A stretch of DNA of 64,000 nt from Lactifluus volemus (GCA_022376515.1 WTXI01000188.1:1-64000); one strand, 5' to 3'; positions 43,862-55,400 are shown, counted from the first letter of the stretch. Numbers and translations are program-made. Notes: generated from the letters alone by a model not told the origin.

Positions 43862-45352
43862 GGATGTAGATTTATTTTAAGAACCAAAAAAATCAGTATT
43901 TTTATCCCGCAACATGTACCTATGACAAAGACGCGGTCCCCGGGGTACAGGCGGTGGAGGGTGTCTAAAGGACGGAGGGATGGCCGTTGGGGGAGGGGCA
44001 GGCGAAGTAGACAAGAATGAAATATCTACGTGGTAAAGCTGTATGTAGGAGGACTAAGAGGAGACTAACCCGGGTTCCAGGTCTGTCTCGGGGCCATGCG
44101 AGCACCCGTCGTTTTGAAGAAAAGGGCCATTGCCGCACCGCCCTGGGCTGCCTAGGAGGACGGGGAGGGAGGAATCGCAGTCGATCAGGCGTAAGAATTC
44201 TTGGCGGGCGTTGGAGAAGAGCGTGCAGTGCGAGACGACGTGGGCTACAGTCTGGAGGGGCGCTCCGCATGGACAGGAGATGGGCTGGCCGGGGTGGAAG
44301 TGTGCTGCGTACGAGCCGATGAAGGCATGGCCGGTGGTGAGCCTAACGAGCGTGGAGAAGACTGCGCGGTCGCAGCCTTTCGCACCTTGAATCACGGGGG
44401 GAGGGTTCCCAGTGGGGGGAGCGGGGAGGGCGATGTATTCTTGGGAAAGGCGGTCACTGTTCCGCCAACGGGCACCCCATTCCTCAATGAGGCCACTTTT
44501 GGCGACTTGTCGTTGGTAGCTGATGGTGTGAGGCTCTCGGTGGTTCGGTGGGAGGGGGCGCGAGGCGATCGTGTCGGTGAGGTGGCAGGTGCGTGCGAAG
44601 CCGACCAGAGACTTAAGTTGTGGGGCCCATGCTACGGCAATACTGAGGGAGTGAGAGGTGATTGTCAGAGGTTTGTTTGAAGGAGAGGCAGAAGGGTTGG
44701 CCTGGGTGTGGCTCAGGCTTAAGGATGGCCTCCATTGTCGAGGCGTTCGATGTGAGGAAAAGGACGCGAGTTGCGGGGAAGCCCGAGACGATGGTTTGAG
44801 CGAGAGAGATGCCCGTATCAAGGGCCACGAGGTCGGCGTTGAAGAGGGAGACGGTCCCTCACAGAGCACGTTCAGTGTGTCGAGCTTCTTTGCCTTCGGT
44901 GTAGGCCACCGCGGCCGCGATGCTGATTGGCGTGTCGTCGTCCCTGTGAGGGTACCACGGCAGAAGATTGCCAGTTATGTGGTGGAGAAGGCTTCGTTTT
45001 TGAGAGCGGCGGGGTACGTTTTCCATTCTTCACCATGTCGGACTTTGGTGTCGTGGGTAGGTGGGTCGCCCAAGTTCCTGCGGGGACGGCGTGAGTGCGA
45101 AGTCGAGGGCTGTGTGTGGGAACGAGGCCACGGCCGTGAGTCAGGAGCAGGTAGGGCGGTTGCGAGAGGGTGAGCATGGGAGAGTCTGTAGAGTCTAAGG
45201 GCAGAATTTTGTGACCAGCAATTTAATGCAGAGGTCAACAGGAAGGATGGCCATTAGTTGGTGTAATGGCTCCCGTGGCCCAATCTTGAAGGGGCTCGCT
45301 TAATTTTGGGCAGCTTGTAGTTGCTTGGTGAGCCCAATTGAATGTAGATTTC
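43862..45352 (-). mobile_element. 5'-truncated LINE copy with both target duplications visible
   Basis: The left flank is GATGTAGATTT at 43863 and the right flank AATGTAGATTTC at 45341-45352, continuing CGAATGCCTTTGTACAAAGAGCG as in the intact minus-strand gene. These are the two copies of the original target-site duplication, preserved here and in the 48.5 kb copy. Minus-strand frames include EEWGARWRNSDRLSQEYIAL, GHAFIGSYAAHFHPGQPISC and CGAPLQTVAHVVSHC, with a 271-residue open stretch (complement 44054-44869). Confidence 0.8.
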
Positions 45353-45499
45353 GAATGCCTTTGTACAAAGAGCGTCGGTGAGCTGACCGGGACGAAGTGG
45401 AAAGCTAAATGCCGTGGCGCGCTATACTGCTAAAATTATTAGGCCCAACCCTAGAAAGCACATGGTCCCCTGCGCCAGATATCATTGTCAACCCTAATC

Positions 45500-47224
45500 A
45501 TGGCCTCTCACCAGTACGTCTATCACACCCACTAGCTGTGCCAAACGTGACTTGTCAATTCTCGGAATAGTCTTTACTCGGAAAAGATCCCCGCTCAGTT
45601 CGTCCCGCCTCTCCCTATCGATGTGATTCCTGCAATACTAACCATCTTAATTGCATAGCCTGAACTTTCCGATATCGGCAGATGGTATATTCGAAGCTGA
45701 AGGAGAGAAGGCCGAATGCGGTGCTGTCCTTCCTAATGGAAAATTAAATGAACAAAACCAGGAAGGTCTGTCCTACGTGCCCTATGATGTATGGAGTGTT
45801 GGTTGATTTACCTGGACGTAGTAAGGAGTGTCTCTCAGTACGCGGCAATTGAAAGTCTCCCCAATGAGGTTATCAGGGAAATATTCATCTTCGATCGACT
45901 CATTAGTCTCACCTCCATTCCAAAACTTTACTGGCCCCCAAGGCAGCCGTGGGAATGGCATAGGCTCGTCCACGTGTGTCGAAGATGGCGACATATTATT
46001 TTCGATTCACCCCGCTCCCTTAACCTCCAGCTCTTCTGCACTTATGGGACGCCTGTGAAAAATAATTTAGATTGCTGGCCAGCTTTGCATATTGTCATGC
46101 AATATCGTCGAACTTGGAGGTTCTGGGACAAAGACACCTACTTAATCGCAAATTCCGAGATCCCGGATGAAGACAACATAGTGGCGGCGCTCCAGAATTC
46201 GGATCGCATATGCAAAATACGGCTAGATGTGACAGCTCCACTATTGGGAAAATTAACCACACTGCCACAAAAACCATTTCCCGTGCTAGAACACCTCGAG
46301 CTAGGGGCAGACACTGACTATGCCAGTGGGCTTATCCTTCCAAGTGAGTCTTTCGTAGGACCATTCCCGAAGCTACGTGTCCTCCATCTGGCCAGGGTTG
46401 CATTTCCGGCGCTCCAACGGGTTCTACCGTCGGCCAGGGATCTTGTTGAGCTTCATCTTGAATCACTACCGAGTAGTGGGTATATCACGCCAGCAGCGCT
46501 CCTCGATTTCCTGCCCATGATGATTCCCCTCAGAAGACTCTACCTTCATTTCCATTCCCCAATTTCTCGACCCATTTCAAGAGGATACCGCCGTGCACCT
46601 CAAGGCCGCGCGGTCCTCCTCGCTCTGAAATGGTTCACATTCCACGGAGTTAGCGAAGATTTGGAGTGCCTTTTATCCGGGATCGACGCCCCTGATATCT
46701 GGCGCATCAATGTAACATTCTTCAATCAGGCTACCATGTTTGATACCTCCCAGTTTCTCCAGTTCATTTCTCGCACACAAACGAAAATGTTGCATGATAC
46801 GGCAAACCTGTTTTGTTTAGAGGACACTATTTCCATAACTCTTACTCAAGGAAGTGGGCCTCAAATAACGTTGGGGGTCCTATGTGTGCCGCTAGATTGG
46901 CAACTGTCCTGTATGGCAGAGATCTTCGCCGAACTTTATCCTATCGTCCGTGATATCCGAAGCTTTCACATCAACGAAATTCCAAGCGACTCAGTGCAAG
47001 ATGGCGTGGACCCTTCTCCGTTGTTGGAGCTTTTCCGCCCTTTCATAAATGTAGAGGGGCTTTTTTTGCCTCACCACCTCGCATCGCACGTCAGGTATAT
47101 CTTGGAACGGGAAGGGCTGCTGCCAAATGTAATTGTGGCAACTCCTCTCGCGACACCCATAACGGAGCCTTGTTCAGACTTAGAGCCACTTTCGCTAACT
47201 CACTCCCCGTCTCTCCAATCGTAA
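45500..47224 (+). CDS. F-box protein with leucine-rich superhelix (array paralogue)
   Basis: Exons 45500-45513 (14 nt), 45659-45765 (107 nt) and 45822-47224 join to 1524 nt, 507 residues. Intron 2 uses a GTCTGT donor. The F-box reads IESLPNEVIREIFIFDRLIS with HVCRRWRHIIFDSPRSLNLQ. The superhelix includes LVELHLESLPSSGYITPAAL and FNQATMFDTSQFLQFIS. The C-terminus is a short acidic/serine tail (PITEPCSDLEPLSLTHSPSL) unlike those of neighbouring copies. Variation among paralogues is concentrated in this tail and in the loop around residues 95-120. Confidence 0.88.
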
Positions 47225-48489
47225 GGTCTGACTGACCGCTTCTCTAGGAATCACTCCTTTTCGTCTCTCTTCACTCGTGCAGCCCGCTTTTCCTCTCAAC
47301 CCTCCACCCCTTGCTCTACTACCTTGGCTTTGTTTGCGGCAAATCTCCACCCTCTGCGCGCCCCAAGCCACTATCTTCATACCCCTTTCCCACTTTCACT
47401 CCCCACGACCATGCCTTGCGCCCGCTCTTTGATGCACCACCAGGTGCGGCGTTCACTTCGACCAAAGTTCCAATCCTGCTACTTGACTTGTGTCTCGAAT
47501 TTCTTCATAGTTCTATCCTCCCTCCTTTTGTTCCTCCATTATTATGAATCTCTGCATCGTCTTCCGGTATCGAACTGCAACATGTAACTGTACGGATTGC
47601 TCTTGTTTTACTTACCATAACTTTCTCTTCAGCTCCCATCTCCGTTCCGGTCCTCTCTTTGTACTATTACCCTTTGCTCAGGGATCGTTCCCTTCCATAT
47701 AAACCATCTGATTGCGTGCTCCTGTCTCGCGATACTTCAAGTTGTATTGGATTCACATACTCACCCTCATGTCTATACTAACGCCTCTACATCACTCGTT
47801 GCCAAATATCCGGATATCGCCTTACACCGCCAGAGAGAACACTAGATCGAAGTCACAGATGAGTATGTGTTCTCCAGTCCATTCCTTGATCAGGAGTGGG
47901 AAGCCACCTGGCCAACGGGGAACGAGTCTGTGTTGTCCAACAAGTCAAGGGTGGGAGCCCTGTGTCTCACGAGTACTTTTGGTTGCCTCCGCGGGGGACT
48001 CGGATGCACTCGTATAGCGAGAGGGGAGGTGACCAACCTGAGAGGGCCATGCGATGCAAACAAACTTAGGCTTGTCCGCATAGAACTGTACTAGAGCGCA
48101 CAGTATCGCCTGCCGAAGAGTTGACAGGACAAACTCGTGGTGCATTTCCAAGTGCGGCAGTCTTTTGGATAGAAGGAGGATTACTTGGGGGAATAAGTAT
48201 CGGGTGGGCTGTGGCACAGCCAGGTTGTCGTCAGTCATGTCTCTCAGGGTATAACACGGATCCACAGTAGACTTTGCTTTCTTTGGATGGGTGTGCATCA
48301 AGGACACTACTTAGGATCCCTACAGACAGACGTCGAACTAGGATATGAAAACATCCACCATAACTTGACAAACCCAGACGCACATGGAATGTAACAGCTG
48401 CCCATGAGGTAATAAAAATGCCGAATGATGTCTTCCACATGCTCTATGTTCAGATACTTCTCTTGTGCAATGCGAACCATATAATCTCA
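47225..48489. repeat. Array-unit downstream module
   Basis: Same block order as the other unit tails, starting GGTCTGACTGACCG and ending with a minus-gene scrap (about 48395-48489). The segment has short open frames only and I see no independent gene. Confidence 0.6.
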
Positions 48490-50053
48490 GAAGTAGATTT
48501 CTTTTTTTTTTATTTTTAAAAAATCAGTATTTTTATCCCGCAAATGTACCTATGACAAAGACGCGGTCCCCGGGGTACAAGATTGGATCAGGCGGCAGAG
48601 AGGGATGGCTGTTGGGGGAGGAGCAGGCGAAGTAGACAAGAATGAACTATCTACGTGGTAAAGCTGTATGTAGGAGGGCTAAGAGGATATTAACCCGGGT
48701 TCCAGGTCTGTCTCGGGGCCATGCCAGCACCCGTCGTTTTGAGGAAAGGGGCCATTGCCGCACTGCCCTGGGCTGTGCTTAGGAGGACGGGGAGGGAGGA
48801 GTCGCGGTCTATCGGGCGTAAGATTTCTTGGCTGGCGTTGGAGAGTGTGCACTGCGAGACGATGTGGGCTACGGTCTGGAGAGGCGCTCCGCATGGACAG
48901 GAGACGGGCTGGCCCGGGTGGAAGTGTGCTGCGTACGAGCCGATGAAGGCATGGCCGGTGAGGAGCTTAACGAGTGTGGAGAAGACTGCGCAGTCGCGGC
49001 CTTTCACACCTTGAATGACGGAGGGAGGTTTCCCAGTGGGGGGAGCGGGGAGGGTGATGTATATTTGAGAAAGGCAGCCACTGATCCGCTAGCGGGCACC
49101 CCATTTCTCAATGAGGCCGCTTTTGGCGACTTGTCGTTGGTAGCTGATGGTGTGAGGCCCTCGGTGGTTCAATGGGAGGGGGCGCCAAGCGAACGTGTCG
49201 GTGAGGTGGTAGCCGCGTGCGAAGCCGACCAGAGACTCGTGTCGTGGGGCCCATGCTGCGGTAATACTGAGGTGCCTGTGGAGTGAGAGGAGATTGTCAG
49301 ACGTTTGGTTGAAGGAGAGGGAGAAGGGTTGGCCTGGGTGTGACCAAGGCTTAAGGATGGCCTCTATTGTCGAGGCGTTCGATGTGACGTGAGTTGCGGG
49401 GAGGCCCGAGACGATGGTTCGAGCGAGAGAGATGCCCATAGCAAGGGCCGCAAGGTCGGCGTCGAAGAGGGAAACGGTCTTTCCCAGAGCACGTTCGGTG
49501 TGTCGAGCTTCTTTGCCTTCGGTGTAGGCCACCGCGGCCGCGATGCTGATTGGCGTGTCGTCGTCCTGTGAGGGTACCACGGCAGAAGATTACTAGCTGT
49601 ATAGGTGAGTTGGAGAAGGCTGAGAGCGGCGGGGTACGTTTTCGATTCTTCACCATGTCGGACTTTGGTGTCTCGGGTGAGTCGGTCGCCCCAGTTGCTG
49701 AGGTTCCAGGGGGGCGGCGTGGGTGCGCAGTCGAGGGCCGTGTGTGGGAATGAGCTGGGCCATGGCCGTGAGTCGGGAGCAGGTGGGGCAATTGCGAAGG
49801 GGTGAGGATGGGAGAGAAAGGTCCGCCGGGAGATGGGAGGACCACCCTTCGCCTAGGCGTTTTAAAAGCTGGCTCTTTCGGGGGAGTCTGTAGAGTCTAA
49901 GGGCAGAATTTTGTGATCAGCAATTTAATGAGGAGATCAACAGGAAGGATGGTCATTAGTTGGTGTAATGACTCCAGGCCCCCGAGGTGATACGGATAGC
50001 TTCATTTTCGGCAGTTTGTAGTTGCTTGGTGAACCCAATCAGATGTAGATTTC
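48490..50053 (-). mobile_element. 5'-truncated LINE copy with both target duplications visible
   Basis: The left flank is GAAGTAGATTTC (48490-48501) before a T-run and the right flank GATGTAGATTTC (50042-50053), followed by CAACGCCTTTGTACGAAGAGC of the interrupted minus-strand gene. The minus strand encodes the RNase H-like stretch AAAVAYTEGKEARHTERALG and the GHAFIGSYAAHFHPGQPVSC / CGAPLQTVAHIVSQC region. Frameshifts disrupt it. Confidence 0.8.
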
Positions 50054-50380
50054 CAACGCCTTTGTACGAAGAGCATCTGCGCTGACCAGGGACGACGTGG
50101 AAAGTAGGCGCGCTAAACTGCTAAATAAGTCCCAAATTATTAGGCCCGACCCTAGAAAGCGTACACATACAGTAGCCCTCTGCGCCAGATATGATTGTTG
50201 ACCCCAATCATGGCCTCTCATCAGTACGTCTATCACACTCACTAGTTATGCCAAAAGTGACCTATCAATTCTCGGAATAGTCTTGACTCGGAGAAGATCC
50301 CCACTCCGTTCGTCCCGCCTCTCCCTATCGACCTGAGCTTTCCGATATCGGCAGATGGTATATTCGAAGCTGAAGTAGAG

Positions 50381-52365
50381 ATGGCCGAATGCGGTGCTGT
50401 CCTTCCTAACGGAAAATCAAATGAACAACACCAAGGTCTGTCCTACATGCCCTCATGATGTGTAGAGTGTTGATTGACATGGGTGTAGTAAGGAGTATCT
50501 CTCAGTACGCGGCAATTGAAAGGCTCTCCGATGACGTTCTCACGGAAATATTCTTCTTCGATCGACTCATATCCATTTCCCGTCCACAAAGCTACATCCC
50601 CCCAAGGCAGCTGTGGAAATGGCATAAGCTCGTCCACGTGTGTCGAAGATGGCGACATATTATCTTCGATTCACCCCGCTCCCTTAACCTCCAGCTCTTC
50701 TGCACTCATGGGACGCCTGTGAAGAATAATTTAGATTACTGGCCAGCTTTGCCTATTGTCATCCAATATCCTCAAAGTTCGACATTCTTTTCCAACTCAA
50801 ACCCAATTTCCGAGATCTCAGATGCAGACAACATAATGGCAGCGCTCCAGCATTCGGATCGCATATGCACAATACGGCTAAATGTGACAACCCCACTCTT
50901 GGAAAAATTAACCACAGTACCACAGGACTCATTTCCCGCGCTTGAATACCTCGAACTGGAGAGAGATACTGATAATGGGTTTATCCTTCCTGAGGAATCT
51001 TTCGTAGGACCATTCCCGAACCTACATGTCCTCCATGTGGCCAGGATTGCATTTCCGGCGCTTCAGCGGGTTCTACTGTCGGCCAGGGATCTTGTTACGC
51101 TTCATCTTGAAGAACTACCGAGTAGTGGGTATATCACACCAGCGGCGCTCCTCACTTTCCTGCCCGTAATGACTCGCCTCGAAACACTCTCCCTTGATTT
51201 CCGTTCCCCCATTTCTCGACCCATCTTAGGAGGATACCGCCCTGCACCTCAAGGCCGCGCGGTCCTCCTCGCTCTGAAATGGTTTACATTCTATGGTGTT
51301 AGCGAAGATTTGGAGTGCCTTGTATCCGGGATCGACGCCCCTGGCATCATGTACATCAATGTAACGTTCTTCAATCAGGCTACCGTGTTTCATACCTCCC
51401 AGTTACTCCAGTTCATTTCTCGCACACAAACGCAAATGTCGCATGGTACGGCAGAGCTGTCTTGTTTAGAAGACTACATTTCCATGACCCTTACTCAACG
51501 AGGAAGGCCGCTTCGAATGATGTTGACGGTCCTCTGTATGCCGCTAGATTGGCAACTGTCCTGTATGGCAGAGATCCTCGCCGAGCTTTATCCTATCGTC
51601 CGTGATATGCGAGGCTTTCACATCAACCGAATTCCAAGCGACTCAGTGCAAGATGGCGTAGACCCTTCTCCATTGTTGGAGCTTTTCCGCCCTTTCACAA
51701 ATGTAGAGGACCTTTTTTTGCCTCACCACATCGCATCGCACCTCACGTATATCTTGGAACGAGAAGGGTTGCTGCCCAATGCGCGTGTGACGACCGGCGA
51801 CCCTTGGCCGCCGAGAGAACCCACCCTCTCCTTACATCTCGCGCCGTGGCTGGTGCTTCCAACCCCTGACAAGCTACATGTCGTGTGGGACGTCTCAGAG
51901 CCTCCATCCAAGGCAAAGGGCATCTCAGGCAAGGACTTCTTTGTGGATATGAACGAAGCGTTCTCGTCCAATGTGACCGCGGTGTTTCCCGAGACAGACG
52001 AGATCGTCGTCGTTTGCAAGAGGGGCCTTGCACAGGACCTGATGCGGCCCATCAGGATCAAGAAGCGCAGGGTGTCGTGTGGAGATGTGTTTTGGGCGAT
52101 CTACGAGTACTTTCAACAGCCAATGTCGCCTGATGAGGTTGGCATCATCAAGAGTCGGTCGGAAGATGACTATCGCACGTTGCTCGAGGCGTACCACCGT
52201 CGGTGCTTGCGCACGCCCGGTCTGGCGGATATCACCAGGCAACAAGGTGTGAAGCGCGTCGACTGCCTAGATAATCTTACCGCCTGGTTGGGGATGTCGC
52301 CCGTTTGGGCCGATGGCACCTTGACCCTACGCCTCGGTTTGACGCCGTCTTCTTCTGGTGCGTGA
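50381..52365 (+). CDS. F-box protein fused to a DUF6699 domain
   Basis: The long exon 50489-52365 follows a 55-nt exon 50381-50435 that starts at ATG (MAECGAVLPNGKSNEQHQ), giving 643 residues. The ancestral 14-nt first exon (50210-50223) and its donor are still visible, but about 60 bp including the intron 1 acceptor are deleted near 50332, so the internal ATG is the likely start. The F-box (IERLSDDVLTEIFFFDRLI) and the superhelix match the array. Instead of a short tail, residues from about 455 on form a DUF6699 module: LHVVWDVSEPPSKAKGISG, AVFPETDEIVVVCKRG, VSCGDVFWAIYEYFQQPMSP, LLEAYHRRCLRTPG and VKRVDCLDN. This is a C-terminal module swap relative to its neighbours. Confidence 0.85.
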
Positions 52366-53289
52366 TAGATCATCTATGTTTCTCTTTGGGTTAGAAATAC
52401 CCCGCGTCTCACAGATATCGTCTGATGTTCGTCCGTCGTGGCTCAAAATGGGTGGAATCGTACGTTGATAGGTCCGAGTCATCATGCTGTTTCAGTTGGT
52501 TACTCTCTACGCGTCCATCCGTTTTTGGGTTTTGTTGTACTGTACTAGCGTTGACCTGTGCTTCGCACGGGGACCAAGACACAGGTGTTGGAAGAATGCA
52601 AATGTATTCTAAGAGACTAGAGAAGTACATGAGGCTACAGCAGCAAGTTGAGTGTTATGTCGAGAAACGTGTATTTTGTTGGAGACACAGTGTGAGTCAG
52701 AGACGTTTCCAACTGACATGAGGAAAACTGACTTGGCCTTAAATTTAGGCAAGCTGAAGTTCAAGCTTATGGCTCGAACACCAGCTTGTTGGGGGCTGTA
52801 CCCCCATACCCCCACCGTCGTTGCAAACTTAAGTTTCCCGTTCCTAAGTGCGTTGGATCTCAACTTGATGAATAATTGTGCGAAAGAAAGACCCACTTGG
52901 GTGGGTGTTGGACTAGCTGGACACGCCCCCGGGCCGATAAGTTGATGTACACGTATAGGTGGTCGTGAGACGAGGCAGCTCAAGCGACGGATGCATGTGT
53001 CCGGATGGCGTGGCGTGGTTAGGTAGGGCAGAGGAATTACATTTTCCCTATAGGCGCGCCAAGGCGAGGACGGGGGAGTTTGTGGGAAGTGCGAGTAGGC
53101 GGATGGCCGCTCGAGTGGCCCAGCTTTTGTAGGCGGTTCTGGGGGGAATGGCAGTCAGCCCCCATGCTTCCTCTGGTTCATATTAGCCTATTTGCTTTTA
53201 TTCTACATCATATCTTAGCACAGAGCCACAACGTGACTGACAAGATACTCTCAGAGTGGATATGCAATGGATTCGCAGAGTTTTTTTGT
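52366..53289. other. 3' flank of the F-box-DUF6699 gene; minus-gene scrap
   Basis: The first 500 bases are the plus-orientation counterpart of the inverted block at 36840-37715. Around 52830-52880 a short piece of the minus-strand GDVGYIRDG family remains (KLRSNALRNG on the minus strand). From 52930 to 53290 the sequence is unique and no gene is recognised; a 72-residue open frame at 53080-53298 has no family features. Confidence 0.5.
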
Positions 53290-53670
53290 AGTACGTGAAC
53301 CCTGCCTGTGAATTCAGTTTCGCCGATCGCGGACTGGGTAACTAGCCAATTGGTGCTGAGTACGATCACAGTGAACTTGGGATGAGATTGGAACAAGCCC
53401 ACAACTTCCTGCTTCAACATGTCTACGGTTCGAGGATCAGCGATTCAGCGCACCGATTTTTGCGCTCGTGTGCCATGTTGACCACCGTTCTTCTCTCTGC
53501 AGCGGCCCATGAACTGGTCATGGCCGTAGTCACCAAGTAGATCAGGTGCGCTCCAGCCAAACCTCCCTCTTTGTTATTTGTGAAAAGATTTGACTTGTTC
53601 GAACATGGAAAGAGAGATTCCCATGATTGCTGTCGCACGGTCGCTAGCGATCAAGCGTAAAAGGTTCTTG
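53290..53670 (+). pseudogene. Sterol O-acyltransferase (ARE/SOAT, MBOAT) fragment, copy A
   Basis: Across shifting plus-strand frames the sequence gives WDE, WNKP, LLQHVY, then RARVPC followed by LTTVLLSAAAHELVMAVVTK, then HGKRDSHDCCRTVASDQA-like decay. In sterol acyltransferases the conserved order is NSTSWDEF, WNKPVH, LLRHVY and the active-site histidine in the LSA..HELVM helix. Only this C-terminal segment is present, with stops and frame changes, and it is clearly non-functional. The histidine codon is still there. Confidence 0.78.
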
Positions 53671-54168
53671 CGCACATGACGATTGTGTGTTCTATTTATA
53701 TGCAAGGACTGTAATGGCAACGAACAACGAGCTAAGTCTCACCACTATTATTAATTTCCGCGGATCCTGGCACCTTCGGTTTTTGAAACCGATCCACCCC
53801 CCTCGCACACAGTTCATTTTTATGCCACATGGTAATATAAATGCCAGCTGTTTGAAGCAGAAAAGCCACCGTGGTGCCACCGATTCTTAGGTCTTTTTTT
53901 TTTTGAGTAAATAATCCAAAAATTGCATAAAGCATGGATGGACCATCTTAGGAAGAGATGTACCCTCCGAAGAGGGGTTAGCATAAATTTTCGGGCGCTG
54001 GCGGACCTGCCAGTGTGGCGAATCGAGTGGCACCGATTTCATGCAGCACTTCACAGAAGCAAGTCCTATTAATATACTGTATGCACAATTTCCGTGATTT
54101 AACTTATAAGACCGATGTAATCGCAAAAGCAAAATCAGATAGATAGTAATCGGATTTCCGCTCACTGG
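53671..54168. other. Unassigned spacer
   Basis: No gene is recognised. A T-run lies at 53893-53904. The last 40 bases (ATAGTAATCGGATTTCCGCTCACTG) are the start of a stretch duplicated at 61460, upstream of the second condensin fragment. Confidence 0.45.
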
Positions 54169-54620
54169 GTGGTACTAAAGGACGTGACGCGTGACTATGA
54201 CTACACATGTGACCAACTCAAAACGCGTCTTGGGACTGGTAACAACAGCCAACGACTGACAGATGGCGAGAGATGGCGAGTGAATTGGTCTCCAGAAGAA
54301 CGTGCGTTACAAACCCCTTTCACTAAGATCCTCCGCTCATCGTTTATTACAGAGGCTGTCCGAGCCATGGCAGAGCCTTTCGAAGCCGTCACATCTCCAA
54401 ATACATCTTGTGTCATTTTCTCAAAGACTCAAATGCGTCGATGCCGTGCCCGCTATCTTACAAACTACTCGACGATACTGTGTCTGGCTTTCCCGCAGAG
54501 GTCAATGCCGCCGCGCACAGCAATCAATCACAAAGACCAGCAGCTCCCTTATCCTATGGACTCAGCAAAGCTTGTCCGCGGAAGCAACAAAACCCATTAC
54601 ATCCACCATAAAACTTCTCC
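54169..54620 (+). pseudogene. Condensin complex subunit 1 5' fragment, copy A
   Basis: The shared 5' flank (GGACGTGACGCGTGACT) is followed by a broken start (GATGGCGAGTGAATTGG) that has lost the FDLQEELQALQD segment. Next come EAVRAMAEPFEAVTSPNT, CHFLKDSNAS and LLDDTVSGFPAEVNAAA in changing frames. These correspond to the Cnd1 N-terminal domain, which is better preserved in copy B at 61606-62215. After about 54620 the similarity ends. The long open frame covering 54169-54792 is therefore a chance frame over pseudogene sequence. Confidence 0.72.
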
Positions 54621-54879
54621 CAGTCGTCTACTCAACATTCTCCCCTCAGTGAGCCAGTTTCTGAACCAGTTCCACCAGAATTGCTCCTCCAACTCTTCCC
54701 TCCATCTCATCCCCACCTGCGAGCTCCGCTCTAACGCTCTCTCCTTCTCCTCACGCCCACATCTGGCGTCCTCACTCAGCCTCGTTCCCTAGTCTTGCGT
54801 TGGGTGGGGAAAGGTTTGGTAGCTGGGATGTCGAACCCTGCCTGTGGTCATGCTTCTAGCCTTTCTCGCTTTTGCAGAT

Positions 54880-55400
54880 GCGGCTCTTATGGGACTGGGT
54901 AACTAGCCACCACTTGCTTTTTCTACTTTAGTGCTGAGTATGGCCACAGTGAAACTCAACTTTTTGGGTGAGTTCTCCCGAGATTCAAACAAGCCCGTAG
55001 AAAATGTAAATGTCCTGCTACGACACGTCTACGCGTCAACAATCAGCTCGTACTAATTTTCGCGCTCGCGTGCCATGTTGACCACCTTCCTTCTCTCCGC
55101 GGTGGCCCACGAACTGGTCATGGCTGTAGTCACCAAGACGATCAAGTGCGCCCCAGCCAAACCTCCCTCTTTGTCATTTGTGAAAAGATTAATTTGTTCG
55201 AACGTGGAAACAGATTGCATATTTTTGCGCTGCAACTCATCCAGATTCCCATGGTCGCTGTTGCACGGTCGCTAGCGATCAAGGAGAAAAAGTTGTTGGG
55301 CAACGCGATGATCTGTTGGCGCTGTCCCTTTACTGTCCATAGAATACGTCTTTTACGGATACTTTGTCTCGTGTCGGGCTTTATCATTCGGGGATCGTAA
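54880..55400 (+). pseudogene. Sterol O-acyltransferase (ARE/SOAT, MBOAT) fragment, copy B
   Basis: The better-preserved fragment reads, with frame changes, NSTFW, GEFSRDSNKPVENV, LLRHVYASTISSY, then LTTFLLSAVAHELVMAVVTK, then LFALQLIQIPMVAVARSLAI and KEKKLLGNAMICW. This is the C-terminal catalytic part of an ACAT/ARE-type MBOAT enzyme, which esterifies sterols in the endoplasmic reticulum. A stop follows ISSY and the N-terminal two thirds are missing. Copies A and B are tandem relatives sharing upstream flanks (ACTGGGTAACTAGCCA). Confidence 0.8.

Noticed and set aside
52609..52983. A 124-residue minus-strand frame as a gene
   Set aside because: Only a short piece resembles the GDVGYIRDG family (SNALRNG); the rest corresponds to non-coding flank that is also present inverted at 37.0-37.2 kb.
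54169..54792. A 207-residue plus-strand open frame as a new gene
   Set aside because: Its first two thirds overlie a frame-shifted condensin subunit 1 fragment homologous to 61606-62215, so the frame is accidental.
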